DNA from: Alphaproteobacteria bacterium | GTDB taxonomy: Bacteria; Pseudomonadota; Alphaproteobacteria; Paracaedibacterales; CAIULA01 | Length of the DNA: 20,712 nt | Reading direction: 5' to 3' | Assembly: GCA_019751935.1 (NCBI GenBank) | Contig: JAIEMR010000101.1 | Span: 1 to 20,712, forward strand | Shown here: piece by piece, positions 13,285 to 20,712 of the stretch | How the letters are laid out: each line of letters opens with the position of its first letter | How positions within the stretch are numbered: the first letter of the stretch is position 1 | Translations under genes and position numbers: made by a program | Notes under the pieces: model-generated | The model's database searches: none | The model's input: only the letters and a program-made list of their open reading frames with translations | What the model was told of the DNA's origin: nothing

Positions 13285-14590
13285 TTTACGCGCCATTCGA
13301 AGCAACCCAGAACTTTTTGATCGTGGATTAATTCGCCGAGGCAAAGAGCCTTTATCAACTGATATCTTGAAACTTGATGAACAGCACAGAAGCGTATTAA
13401 CTGAGCTTCAAACCCTTCAATATCAACGAAATCAAATTGCTAAAGATTTTGCTCAGTTTAAACGTGAAGGCAAAGATACAAGCGAGCTAACAAATAAAAA
13501 TGATCTAATCAAACAAAAAACACCAGAGCTTGAAGCCTTATCTCAAAAATTTGAAGCAGAGCTTCATGAAATCTTATCTGGCATTTCAAATACTCCGGCC
13601 GACGATTGCCCGGACGGTAAAAGTGAAGATGATAACGTTGAGATCCGAAAAGTTGGCAATATACCAACTTTTAGTTTTACCCCAAAACAGCATTATGAGC
13701 TTGGAGAATCCTTAGGCGGTATGGATTTTGAACGCTCCGCTAAACTAGCAGGGGCACGGTTTGTAGTCCTTTATAATGGGCTAGCCCGGTTAGAACGCGC
13801 TTTAGCGATGTTTATGCTAGATATTCATACCCAAGAATTTGGTTATCAAGAGGTTTATCCTCCTCTTTTGGTAAATGATGCCACCATGTATGGCACAGGA
13901 CAATTACCTAAATTCAGAGATGATCAATTTCAAACCAATTCGGGTCACTGGCTTATTCCAACAGCCGAAGTTGTTTTAACTAATCTAGTTGCCGGGGAAA
14001 TTTTAACAGAAGCTGAACTTCCTCTTCGTTATACAGCCTATACGCCTTGTTTCCGCCTCGAGGCAGGCGCAGCTGGTAAAGATACGCGTGGAATGATCCG
14101 TCAGCATCAGTTCAGTAAGGTTGAGCTTGTTAGCATTACAACCCCTGAGCAAGCCGTGGATGAACATGAACGAATGACAGGGGCTGCCGAGACGATTTTA
14201 AAGCGCCTTGGCCTTGCTTACAGGGTTTTGAATTTATGCACAGCAGATATTGGCAATGCCGCTGAAAAAACCTATGACCTTGAAGTTTGGCTGCCAGGAC
14301 AAAATACATATCGTGAAATATCCAGTTGCTCAAGGTGCAATACGTTTCAAGCGCGCCGCATGAATGCACGTTATAGGCCATTCCAAGGCGACGAAAAACC
14401 GCAATTTGTGCATACCCTGAATGGATCAGGCGTTGCTGTAGGTCGCGCTTTAATTGCCGTTATGGAAAACTATCAACAGGCAGATGGATCTATTATGGTT
14501 CCAGATGTTTTGATCCCTTATATGGGCGGCGTAAAGAAAATTGAAAAAAACTCTTACTCAAAAGATTTGGGAAAAGCTGAAAAAAAATAA
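13277..14590 (+). CDS. serS: Seryl-tRNA synthetase
   Basis: The enzyme loads serine onto its tRNA (and onto selenocysteine tRNA where present). The N-terminal coiled-coil arm that grips the long variable arm of the tRNA covers about residues 30-105. The catalytic class II core follows with motif 1 (around FGYQEVYPPLLV), the TAEV serine loop at 229-232, motif 2 (FRLEAGAAGKDTRGMIRQHQF, in parts 259-279) and motif 3 (GSGVAVGRAL near 383-392). The length of 437 is normal. Translation is probably coupled to tatC through an eight-base overlap. It ends the tightly packed run that starts with the protease; no clear terminator follows. Confidence 0.98.
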   Translation: MFDLRAIRSNPELFDRGLIRRGKEPLSTDILKLDEQHRSVLTELQTLQYQRNQIAKDFAQFKREGKDTSELTNKNDLIKQKTPELEALSQKFEAELHEILSGISNTPADDCPDGKSEDDNVEIRKVGNIPTFSFTPKQHYELGESLGGMDFERSAKLAGARFVVLYNGLARLERALAMFMLDIHTQEFGYQEVYPPLLVNDATMYGTGQLPKFRDDQFQTNSGHWLIPTAEVVLTNLVAGEILTEAELPLRYTAYTPCFRLEAGAAGKDTRGMIRQHQFSKVELVSITTPEQAVDEHERMTGAAETILKRLGLAYRVLNLCTADIGNAAEKTYDLEVWLPGQNTYREISSCSRCNTFQARRMNARYRPFQGDEKPQFVHTLNGSGVAVGRALIAVMENYQQADGSIMVPDVLIPYMGGVKKIEKNSYSKDLGKAEKK

Positions 14591-14665
14591 AAGACAAAGA
14601 GTATATTTGAAAATTGTGTGTGAATAGAATATGATCACTTTGATTTATATAAGATTTTGATAATT

Positions 14666-15601
14666 ATGAAAAAAATAACCTTTCTTTTCCTTTTCACACT
14701 AAACTGTTCATATGTACAAGCTGAGGCGCCTAGTCCGGTTCAAGCACCCATTCCCGCGAGCAATACTCAAGGTGAAATACCAAAGGCTCTGCCTCAAATA
14801 GCTGTACCTATTCAGGAAACTAAAAAAACATCTAATGCCATTGAGTTGATTCCTCATCGCGCTGAGTATTCTGTAAAACATATCAAAAGCGAAGGCGGAA
14901 ATGTGACTGATGTCAGAGGCAGACTTTCTGTTCAGTTGATGGATACAGGAGACGGTTGGACTTTTGAGCAGCGTTCTGAATTATTGGTTTATTATGCAAC
15001 GGGCGTTTCTCAACAATACATAACATCGATTGCTTCTTTTGAATCTAAGGATGGTGGTCGCTATCATTTCACGGTGCGTACTCTTCGAAACGGAGCCGAA
15101 GAAGGGATTATGAAGGGTGAGGGGTATATTGCATCCTCAAGTCCGGGAAAAGTTATTTATAAGGAACCCATTCCAAAAGAGCTTACTTTACCAGTTGGGT
15201 GTTTATTCCCACTTCAACATTTAAAGCAATCCTTAGAGGCTGCAAATGCAGGTGAAACTGTTTTCTCAAACAAAGTTGTGTTTGATGGCAGCAGCGATAC
15301 AACCGAACCGGTTGATGTTAATGTCGTCATCAATTCTATTAAAAATCCTAAACTTGTTATCAACGATCCCAGGTTATTATCTGTTGATAAGCTTTGGTCT
15401 TTGCAAATGGCCATCTTTGCCCGAGGCAACAATAATCCAGACCCAGACTACGAAATTACCCAAGATGTTCTCCCTTCTGGCATTATTACGGCAATGACTA
15501 TGGGATATGGCGAGGCCGGTTTTAGTGTGAAATTGGTTTTGGAAAAAGTCGATATTTTCCCAACTTCAGCTGATAAAACTCTACCTCAGCCAACACAATA
15601 A
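14666..15601 (+). CDS. DUF1849/EipB-like periplasmic envelope protein
   Basis: I use the ATG at 14666 (MKKITFLFLF) because it gives a normal signal peptide, cut near YVQA at residue 19; a TTG nine bases upstream is possible but less likely. A proline-rich linker follows, then the conserved DUF1849 body beginning with LIPHRAEYSV. It has GWTFEQRSELLV, SFESKDGGRYHFTVRT, and the LPVGCLFPLQHL stretch typical of the family. In Brucella the family member EipB is a periplasmic beta-spiral protein that keeps the cell envelope sound. That protein has a disulfide; here I find only one cysteine in the mature chain, so the bond cannot form within one molecule. The 75-base gap after serS suggests its own promoter. 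The assignment is by remembered family pattern. Confidence 0.82.
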   Translation: MKKITFLFLFTLNCSYVQAEAPSPVQAPIPASNTQGEIPKALPQIAVPIQETKKTSNAIELIPHRAEYSVKHIKSEGGNVTDVRGRLSVQLMDTGDGWTFEQRSELLVYYATGVSQQYITSIASFESKDGGRYHFTVRTLRNGAEEGIMKGEGYIASSSPGKVIYKEPIPKELTLPVGCLFPLQHLKQSLEAANAGETVFSNKVVFDGSSDTTEPVDVNVVINSIKNPKLVINDPRLLSVDKLWSLQMAIFARGNNNPDPDYEITQDVLPSGIITAMTMGYGEAGFSVKLVLEKVDIFPTSADKTLPQPTQ

Positions 15602-15621
15602 GAAATTTATTATTTCCTGAC

Positions 15622-15650
15622 TATTGCTTTCTGACCTAAAAGGTTATAAT
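15622..15650 (+). promoter_or_regulatory. Probable promoter of trkH
   Basis: A perfect -10 TATAAT lies at 15645-15650. A TATTGC 17 bases before it (15622-15627) is the best -35 and is weak. It sits 40 bases before the trkH start and touches the palindrome at 15649-15662. Confidence 0.5.
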
Positions 15651-15662
15651 TCTTGCAAGAAT
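15649..15662. promoter_or_regulatory. Palindrome ATTCTTGCAAGAAT at the trkH promoter
   Basis: This 14-base perfect palindrome begins at the end of the -10 box and would cover the transcription start. That is where a repressor site would be expected. No regulator can be named, and a chance palindrome cannot be excluded. Confidence 0.35.
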
Positions 15663-15689
15663 CTGCTTTTGTCTGGGCTTTAATTTTAA

Positions 15690-17144
15690 GTGATTGACTT
15701 ACGATCTGTTCTCTTTTTAACCGGGGCTCTTCTCTCGGGTCTGACCTTGACGATGATAATTCCGCTTTTAACAGAGCTTCTTATTTATCACTCTCAATTT
15801 TGGCCCGGATTTTTAGTGTCCATATTCATCTGTGGTTTCTTTGGAGTTGCCCTTACACTTGCTAACCGTCCTTATGGGAAAATTGTCTTAGGGATGCGGG
15901 AAGCTTTTCTCATGACATCTTTGAGTTGGGTGATCCTTTCCATTTTTGCAGGCCTGCCCTTTTACTATTCGAATCTTGATCTTAATTTCATCAATGCTTG
16001 TTTTGAGGCCGTTTCTTCGCTTACAACAACGGGTTCTACGGTCATTCAAAATCTTGATTCCACTCCCAAGGGCATTCTTCTTTGGCGTGCTCTTCTTCAA
16101 TGGCTAGGTGGCACCGGTATCATTGTGATGGCCATGACGATCTTTCCAACTCTTAGAATTGGCGGTATGCAACTCTTTCGCAGCGAATTCTCTGATCGTT
16201 CAGAAAAAATTCTGCCCCGTGTTTCCCAAATAGCCACGGCCATTTTAGCTGCCTATGCATTCTTTACTGTTCTTTGCGCTATTCTTTTGTACTGGGCAGG
16301 AATGTCCTCCTTTGATGCAATTTGCCACGCAATGGCAACCGTATCGACAGGCGGTCTTTCGACCCAAGATGCTTCTATTGGCGCTTATAACAGCCCTTTA
16401 ATTGAGTTCATTATCATTGTCTTTATGATTTTAGGGGGCAGTACATTAATTCTCTATGTGCGCCTATGGAATGGTGATAGCAAAGCCATTCGGCGAGATA
16501 GCCAGTTAAGGGCCTATCTTGCAACTCTTTTGATAGCTTCTATCGCGATTTGCTTATGGAATTGGGGAATTAATAAAATTGATTTTTTAACCAGCCTTCG
16601 TCAAGGGGCCTTTTCAACGATCTCAACCATTACCACAACAGGCTTTGTGACTGCGGATTATGGAAGATGGGGAAAATTTCCCCTTATGTTCTTTTTTATC
16701 CTTAGCTTAATTGGCGGCTGCACGGGATCAACAACGGGCGGCATTAAAATCTTTCGTTTTCAGATCCTATTTACTTTAACGAAAGCTCATTTAATGCAAC
16801 TGAGGCGCCCACACGGAGTTTACGTGCCCCTTTTTCAAGATCAAAAAGTAAGCGATACGGTGGCGTTTTCCGTTTATACGTTTTTAACTCTCTATTGTTT
16901 TTGCCTGGTCGTTTTGGCGCTTGTTTTTTCAGGCATGGGCATGGATTTTCTAGCCAGTCTTTCAGGGGCGGCTTCTTGTATTGGAAACGTTGGGCCTGGT
17001 CTTGGTGAACACATTGGACCCCATACGTGCTTTGCGAATCTGTCCGAAGGTCCTAAAATTGCCATGATGCTGGGAATGATTTTAGGAAGACTAGAGCTGT
17101 TAACGGTCCTTGTCCTGTTTATGCCATCGTTCTGGCAGGATTGA
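15690..17144 (+). CDS. trkH: Trk-type potassium uptake protein TrkH
   Basis: This is the membrane channel subunit of low-affinity potassium uptake. All four pore loops are visible: TTTGS (112-116), STGG (219-222), TTTGF (315-319) and GNVGPGLG (432-439). The gating-loop glycine-rich GGCTGSTTGG lies near 342-351. The length of 484 fits TrkH from E. coli. The reading frame begins with GTG at 15690. No strong ribosome-binding site precedes it, but the first residues lead directly into membrane helix 1, so a much later start is unlikely. The cytoplasmic NAD-binding regulator TrkA is not in the window. It is likely a single-gene unit under the promoter at 15622-15650. Confidence 0.95.
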   Translation: MIDLRSVLFLTGALLSGLTLTMIIPLLTELLIYHSQFWPGFLVSIFICGFFGVALTLANRPYGKIVLGMREAFLMTSLSWVILSIFAGLPFYYSNLDLNFINACFEAVSSLTTTGSTVIQNLDSTPKGILLWRALLQWLGGTGIIVMAMTIFPTLRIGGMQLFRSEFSDRSEKILPRVSQIATAILAAYAFFTVLCAILLYWAGMSSFDAICHAMATVSTGGLSTQDASIGAYNSPLIEFIIIVFMILGGSTLILYVRLWNGDSKAIRRDSQLRAYLATLLIASIAICLWNWGINKIDFLTSLRQGAFSTISTITTTGFVTADYGRWGKFPLMFFFILSLIGGCTGSTTGGIKIFRFQILFTLTKAHLMQLRRPHGVYVPLFQDQKVSDTVAFSVYTFLTLYCFCLVVLALVFSGMGMDFLASLSGAASCIGNVGPGLGEHIGPHTCFANLSEGPKIAMMLGMILGRLELLTVLVLFMPSFWQD

Positions 17145-17152
17145 GAAGTTAA

Positions 17153-17224
17153 TGACTAAATTTGGGCAATGACAAGTGACTAAATTTGGTCATTGTCCAT
17201 TGACTAAATTTAGTCATTGATATA
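17153..17224 (+). repeat. Three tandem 24-base operator-like repeats upstream of the AAA ATPase gene
   Basis: Three direct repeats start at 17153, 17177 and 17201 with exact 24-base spacing. Each begins TGACTAAATTT followed by a variant of GGTCATTG. The third contains a perfect 16-base palindrome TGACTAAATTTAGTCA (17201-17216), and the others are partial palindromes of the same type. The array ends ten bases before the ATPase ATG and overlaps its probable promoter, as expected of a cooperative binding site. The spacing is close to, but not exactly, two helical turns. Confidence 0.88.
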
Positions 17225-17228
17225 AGAT
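17200..17228 (+). promoter_or_regulatory. Probable promoter of the AAA ATPase gene, overlapping the operator
   Basis: TTGACT at 17200-17205 and TAAGAT at 17223-17228 are 17 bases apart; TATAAG at 17221 is an alternative -10. The start of transcription would fall at about 17235, the A of the ATG, so the message may be leaderless. The third palindrome covers the -35 and most of the spacer, which would make it a repressor site. Confidence 0.5.
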
Positions 17229-17234
17229 GCTTTT

Positions 17235-19067
17235 ATGGAAAGATTTTTTGAACATAATAAGCATTGGCAATCCCTTCAACAATTTGAAGAGAATGATCCT
17301 CAATTACGTAAGCTCAAAACACAAGTTTTTGTACATAATCCTTATATTATTTATGAGTTGCCCTTTGATATTCCAGGCATTTACACTTTGGTAGGTGGAC
17401 GTCAGATTGGAAAAACCACCAATTTAAAACAATGGATGCAATATTTATTAGAGAAAAAAAACATATCCTCACAAGATATATTCTTTATGACTGGAGAAAT
17501 TATCAATGATCATTTGGCTCTTATCCAGTTAATTCAGCAATATCTAAATACTCCCCCTAAGGGTCCTTTACGATATCTAATTGTGGACGAAGTTACTTAT
17601 ATTAAAAACTGGGACCAGGGCATAAAATATCTCGCTGATATGGGAGCTTTTGAAAGTACTGTTGTTGTGCTAACTGGATCAGATTCTATTCTCATCAAAG
17701 AAGCTCGGATGCGCTTTCCTGGTAGACGTGGAACCGCAGGAAAAGTGGATTTTCATCTTTATCCCCTATCTTTTTATGAAGTTTTTGATCTCAAGCACAA
17801 AAATGAGAGCTTTCCTTCTATTGACGATCTGCATAAGGAATTTGAAAACTATTTAAGACATGGTGGTTTTTTAACAGCAATCAACGATGAAGCAGCTAAG
17901 CTAAGTATCTCAACTGCAACCTATAGAACTTATTCGGATTGGATTCGAGGCGATATTTTAAAACGCGGGAAAAACGAAACTTTTTTGAGAGAAGTTTTGA
18001 TGGCAATCATTAAAACTTATGGTACGCAAGTTACTTGGAATGCGCTTGCCGATCATACATCAATAAACCATCACGATACTATCCGCGAATACGTACACCT
18101 TTTAGAAGATATGGATGTTTTATTTGTTCAACATGCCTTGATAGAAGACAAACGTTTGCCTGCGCCCAAAAAGGCTAAAAAGATTATTTTTAAAGATCCA
18201 TTTATATATCATGCAACTCGTTTGTGGGTGTTTCCTTCACAAGTTGAAGACTTTGAAAAAATCCCTTCCTTAGTTGAAGCTGCTGTTGTCAGTCATTATC
18301 AACGCTTTTATCCCTGTTATTATATTAAAGCCGAAGGGGAAGTTGATTTAGCTTACGTAGATCAAGGTCGATTTTTCCCCATCGAAGTTAAATGGACACA
18401 ACAACTGCGCCCTAAAGATTTAAAACAAGTCAAAAAATATCCAAATGCTCTTATCCTTACTAAATCAAACATCCGAGAAGGAAACATAGACAATATGCCC
18501 ACACAGCCTGTTCCGTTACATTTGTATGATTCCTATATCAGAGAAAAATTAGAAGAGATATCACAGTCTAAGCTGCCCAGTCCGCAGCAAATTAACCTCA
18601 TAGAAAAAATATTAAAAAGGAAATCAAAACCTGTACCAAATGAGTGGAGTTTATTGCTATGTCCAAGCGTAAACATCAATTGCTTTGCTTATGCTTTAGG
18701 ATTAGGATCTTCCGAAATTTATAGAGAAATAGCGCGCGAAGCTGCATGGGAAAAACCTGACCGTTATGCCAGTTCAGACTTTATTAAACACTTACTTACC
18801 AAAAATATTCTTCAGCCTCTAGACACTCCAACTGCAAATTGTCTGGTTCTATATTTGGATGAGGATGGCAAGTCAAAACATGCTGGTTTATTAAAGCAGA
18901 TTACTCCTGAATTGATGGTCGAATCTAAATGGGGAGATTTCGATTGTATTTTTGAGCATGGATTGTGGGAGGTACCAAAATCTTACGGTACAAAAGCAAA
19001 ATACTACGCACCCTTGCCAATAGAGACTGTAGAAGAGCAGTTTTCAGAATTTTGTAGAATGACTTAA
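17235..19067 (+). CDS. AAA_14/DUF4143 ATPase with an extra C-terminal Cys/His domain
   Basis: The N-terminal part is a P-loop ATPase of the AAA_14 type: Walker A GGRQIGKTT at residues 54-62, Walker B YLIVDEV with Asp118-Glu119, and a sensor-like LTGSDS at 146-151. A DUF4143-type part follows (about 230-410). Within it GEVDLAY and FPIEVKW (Glu369, Asp371, Glu384, Lys386) give a PD-(D/E)xK nuclease-like motif. Members of this group are usually about 380-450 residues. This one has roughly 170 more, containing INCFAYALGL (Cys483), KHAGLL (His549), ESKWGDFD and EHGLWEVPKSYG. That order of Cys, His and acidic residues recalls papain/NlpC-P60-like or DUF7689-type domains, but I cannot confirm it. 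The gene stands alone behind three operator-like repeats and has little ribosome-binding signal. Its role is unknown; defence, toxin or mobile-element functions are possible. Confidence 0.8.
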   Translation: MERFFEHNKHWQSLQQFEENDPQLRKLKTQVFVHNPYIIYELPFDIPGIYTLVGGRQIGKTTNLKQWMQYLLEKKNISSQDIFFMTGEIINDHLALIQLIQQYLNTPPKGPLRYLIVDEVTYIKNWDQGIKYLADMGAFESTVVVLTGSDSILIKEARMRFPGRRGTAGKVDFHLYPLSFYEVFDLKHKNESFPSIDDLHKEFENYLRHGGFLTAINDEAAKLSISTATYRTYSDWIRGDILKRGKNETFLREVLMAIIKTYGTQVTWNALADHTSINHHDTIREYVHLLEDMDVLFVQHALIEDKRLPAPKKAKKIIFKDPFIYHATRLWVFPSQVEDFEKIPSLVEAAVVSHYQRFYPCYYIKAEGEVDLAYVDQGRFFPIEVKWTQQLRPKDLKQVKKYPNALILTKSNIREGNIDNMPTQPVPLHLYDSYIREKLEEISQSKLPSPQQINLIEKILKRKSKPVPNEWSLLLCPSVNINCFAYALGLGSSEIYREIAREAAWEKPDRYASSDFIKHLLTKNILQPLDTPTANCLVLYLDEDGKSKHAGLLKQITPELMVESKWGDFDCIFEHGLWEVPKSYGTKAKYYAPLPIETVEEQFSEFCRMT

Positions 19068-19086
19068 AGTTCTTTCCTCAAAAACT

Positions 19087-19114
19087 TTGCAAAATCCAAA
19101 TAAACGGCTAAGAT
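19087..19114 (+). promoter_or_regulatory. Probable promoter of dcd-murA
   Basis: TTGCAA (19087-19092) and TAAGAT (19109-19114) stand 16 bases apart, 39 bases before the dcd start, in the 85-base gap after the ATPase gene. The -10 matches four of six consensus bases. Confidence 0.4.
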
Positions 19115-19152
19115 ACAGTCATCAATTCATAATTAAAATCTAAGTTTACTTC

Positions 19153-19707
19153 ATGTCCATACAACCTGATCACTGGATCCGAAAACAAGCTACTGAGCAT
19201 GGGATGATTGCCCCGTTTGTTGAATCTCAAAAAAGAGAAGGGGTTATTTCTTACGGCCTATCTTCTTATGGCTATGACGCAAGGGTTGCCAATGAATTTA
19301 AGATTTTCACCAACGTTGACAGCGCTGTTGTTGATCCTAAGAATTTTTCACCAAACAGTTTGGTACACCGCGAAAGTGACGTTTGTATCATCCCCCCTAA
19401 TAGTTTTGTTTTAGGCCGAACTGTTGAATATTTTAAAATCCCCCGTGATACTTTGGTTATCTGCCTTGGAAAATCAACCTATGCCAGGTGTGGTATTATC
19501 GTGAACGTTACTCCCCTGGAACCAGAATGGGAAGGACACGTCACATTAGAGTTTTCAAACACAACCCCGCTTCCAGCCAAAATTTATGCAAACGAGGGGG
19601 TTTGTCAGTTCCTTTTCTTCCGCTCTGAACAAGCTTGTGAAGTTTCATACAAAGATCGTCAGGGTAAATACATGGGTCAAACCGGTGTAACCCTTCCTAA
19701 AATATAA
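19153..19707 (+). CDS. dcd: dCTP deaminase
   Basis: The enzyme turns dCTP into dUTP, the source of dUMP for thymidylate synthesis; it works as a trimer in the cytoplasm. The conserved region is clear: LGKSTYARCG (105-114) with Ser108 and Arg112, NVTPLEPEWEGHVTLEFSN (118-136) with the catalytic Glu133, and the C-terminal QGKYMGQTGVTLP lid. The 184-residue length and the wording match alphaproteobacterial and Rickettsia enzymes more than the E. coli one. It is 11 bases ahead of murA in the same direction, so they probably share a message. A Dut-type enzyme is needed for the next step and is not in view. Confidence 0.96.
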   Translation: MSIQPDHWIRKQATEHGMIAPFVESQKREGVISYGLSSYGYDARVANEFKIFTNVDSAVVDPKNFSPNSLVHRESDVCIIPPNSFVLGRTVEYFKIPRDTLVICLGKSTYARCGIIVNVTPLEPEWEGHVTLEFSNTTPLPAKIYANEGVCQFLFFRSEQACEVSYKDRQGKYMGQTGVTLPKI

Positions 19708-19718
19708 AAAGAGTTTAT

Positions 19719-20712
19719 ATGTCTCATAAAATTAGAATCGTTGGGGGCAACCCCCTTAAGGGGAAAATCCAAATTCGCGGGGCAAAAAATGCCGCCTTGC
19801 CGCTGATGACGGCTTCCTTGTTAACCGATCAAGGATTAACCTTAACTAATGTTCCTCAACTAACAGACATTCAGACTATGGCTGAACTTTTGGCGCAACA
19901 TGGCGTTCAAATCAACCATAAACCTGACAGTTATAGTTACGAACTTAAAGCTGCTGATATTACCAATACAACAGCCCCTTACGATTTGGTTAGTAAGATG
20001 CGCGCCTCTATCCTTGTATTAGGTCCCCTATTAGCAAGGTGCGGAGAAGCGAAAGTATCCCTTCCTGGCGGCTGCGCTATTGGAACACGCCCTGTCGACA
20101 TTCATTTAAATGGCCTAAGGCAATTAGGCGCACATATTGAATTATCAGAAGGATATATTCATGCCTCAGCTCCGCATGGGCTAACAGGCGCTCAAATCTC
20201 TATGCCGCTTGTCAGTGTAACAGCAACTGAAAACCTTATGATGGCAGCATCCCTTGCCAAAGGCGAAACACAACTGATTAACGCTGCCAGAGAGCCAGAA
20301 ATCATTGACCTTGCGAATTGTCTCAATTCCATGGGCGCTAAAATTACTGGCGCTGGAACAGATACGATTACAATCGAAGGCGTCGATAGACTCCATAAAG
20401 CAACACATGATGTTTTGCCAGATCGTATTGAAACAGGTACCTATGCCATGGCAGCTATTATCACGAACGGGGAAATTGAATTAACCCATACCTCTCTATC
20501 CTTGATCTCTAGTATCGCTTCTATTCTTGGGCAAGCTGGGGCTGACCTTCAATCAACAGATGATGGAATTTATATCAAATCCCCTTTGACTCCGCTGTTA
20601 GGTGTGGACGTAATGACGGAACCTTTCCCCGGTTTTGCAACAGACCTTCAGGCGCAAATGATGGCAGTTATGACGATCTGTCAGGGTGCATCGATGATTA
20701 CGGAAACCATTT
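19719..20712 (+). CDS. murA: UDP-N-acetylglucosamine 1-carboxyvinyltransferase (3' end cut off)
   Basis: MurA makes the first committed step of peptidoglycan synthesis, joining enolpyruvate from phosphoenolpyruvate to UDP-GlcNAc; it is the fosfomycin target. About 331 codons are in the window, against about 420 for the whole protein. GAKNAALP (21-28) gives the conserved Lys23 and Asn24, and LPGGCAIGTRPVDIH (115-129) gives the active-site loop with Cys119. A cysteine here, not aspartate, predicts the fosfomycin-sensitive form. The frame stays open to the right edge. An AAGAG lies shortly before the ATG. Presence of murA argues that the organism makes at least some cell wall. Confidence 0.97.
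   Translation, partial: MSHKIRIVGGNPLKGKIQIRGAKNAALPLMTASLLTDQGLTLTNVPQLTDIQTMAELLAQHGVQINHKPDSYSYELKAADITNTTAPYDLVSKMRASILVLGPLLARCGEAKVSLPGGCAIGTRPVDIHLNGLRQLGAHIELSEGYIHASAPHGLTGAQISMPLVSVTATENLMMAASLAKGETQLINAAREPEIIDLANCLNSMGAKITGAGTDTITIEGVDRLHKATHDVLPDRIETGTYAMAAIITNGEIELTHTSLSLISSIASILGQAGADLQSTDDGIYIKSPLTPLLGVDVMTEPFPGFATDLQAQMMAVMTICQGASMITETI

Noticed and set aside
14657..14665. TTG start for the EipB-like protein
   Set aside because: The ATG at 14666 gives a more typical signal peptide, and no ribosome-binding site favours the TTG.
17153..17224. CRISPR or replication-origin iterons upstream of the ATPase
   Set aside because: There are only three units, with no spacers and no replication initiator gene beside them; the position over a promoter fits an operator better.

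Overview
The window looks like a chromosomal segment of an AT-rich alphaproteobacterium, most likely an intracellular or host-associated lineage of the Holosporales/Paracaedibacter kind. This is an inference. It rests on low GC, the alphaproteobacterial pairings yraN-BON lipoprotein and tatC-serS, a DUF1849/EipB-type envelope protein, a Rickettsia-like Dcd, and many small secreted low-complexity proteins. No rRNA, tRNA or CRISPR array was seen.

Layout. Positions 1-9094 are all on the minus strand and positions 9434-20712 are all on the plus strand; the switch lies in a 339-base gap that holds a large palindromic repeat. The minus block, in transcription order, starts with a membrane-anchored DsbA-like thiol oxidoreductase (8093-9094). 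It continues with a tandem cluster of four small exported proteins (6578-7813, 5441-6223, 4353-5291, 4027-4155). These have alike 24-residue signal peptides, alike upstream DNA in pairs, alanine- or glutamate-rich mature chains, and in three cases near-identical terminators. A serine-rich exported protein (3127-3753) comes next, then an RND efflux pair in which the adaptor (1953-3083) overlaps the permease (1-1956, cut by the window edge) by ATGA.

The plus block begins with an exported trypsin-like serine protease (9434-10660). It leads into a tightly packed run: yraN, a two-BON-domain lipoprotein, ygfZ-like, tatC and serS, with overlaps or gaps of only a few bases. Separate units follow: DUF1849/EipB-like, the potassium transporter trkH, a 610-residue AAA ATPase, then dcd and murA (cut by the right edge). 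The ATPase combines an AAA_14/DUF4143 body with a PD-(D/E)xK-like motif and an added C-terminal Cys/His domain. It sits behind three 24-base operator-like repeats.

Most genes serve the cell envelope: efflux, disulfide formation, Tat export, lipoprotein, EipB, peptidoglycan and potassium uptake. The accessory points of most interest are the ATPase fusion with its operator array, the tandem secreted family with an in-frame 27-base minisatellite, and an 82-base hairpin repeat. One copy of that repeat is intergenic and another forms part of the protease reading frame.
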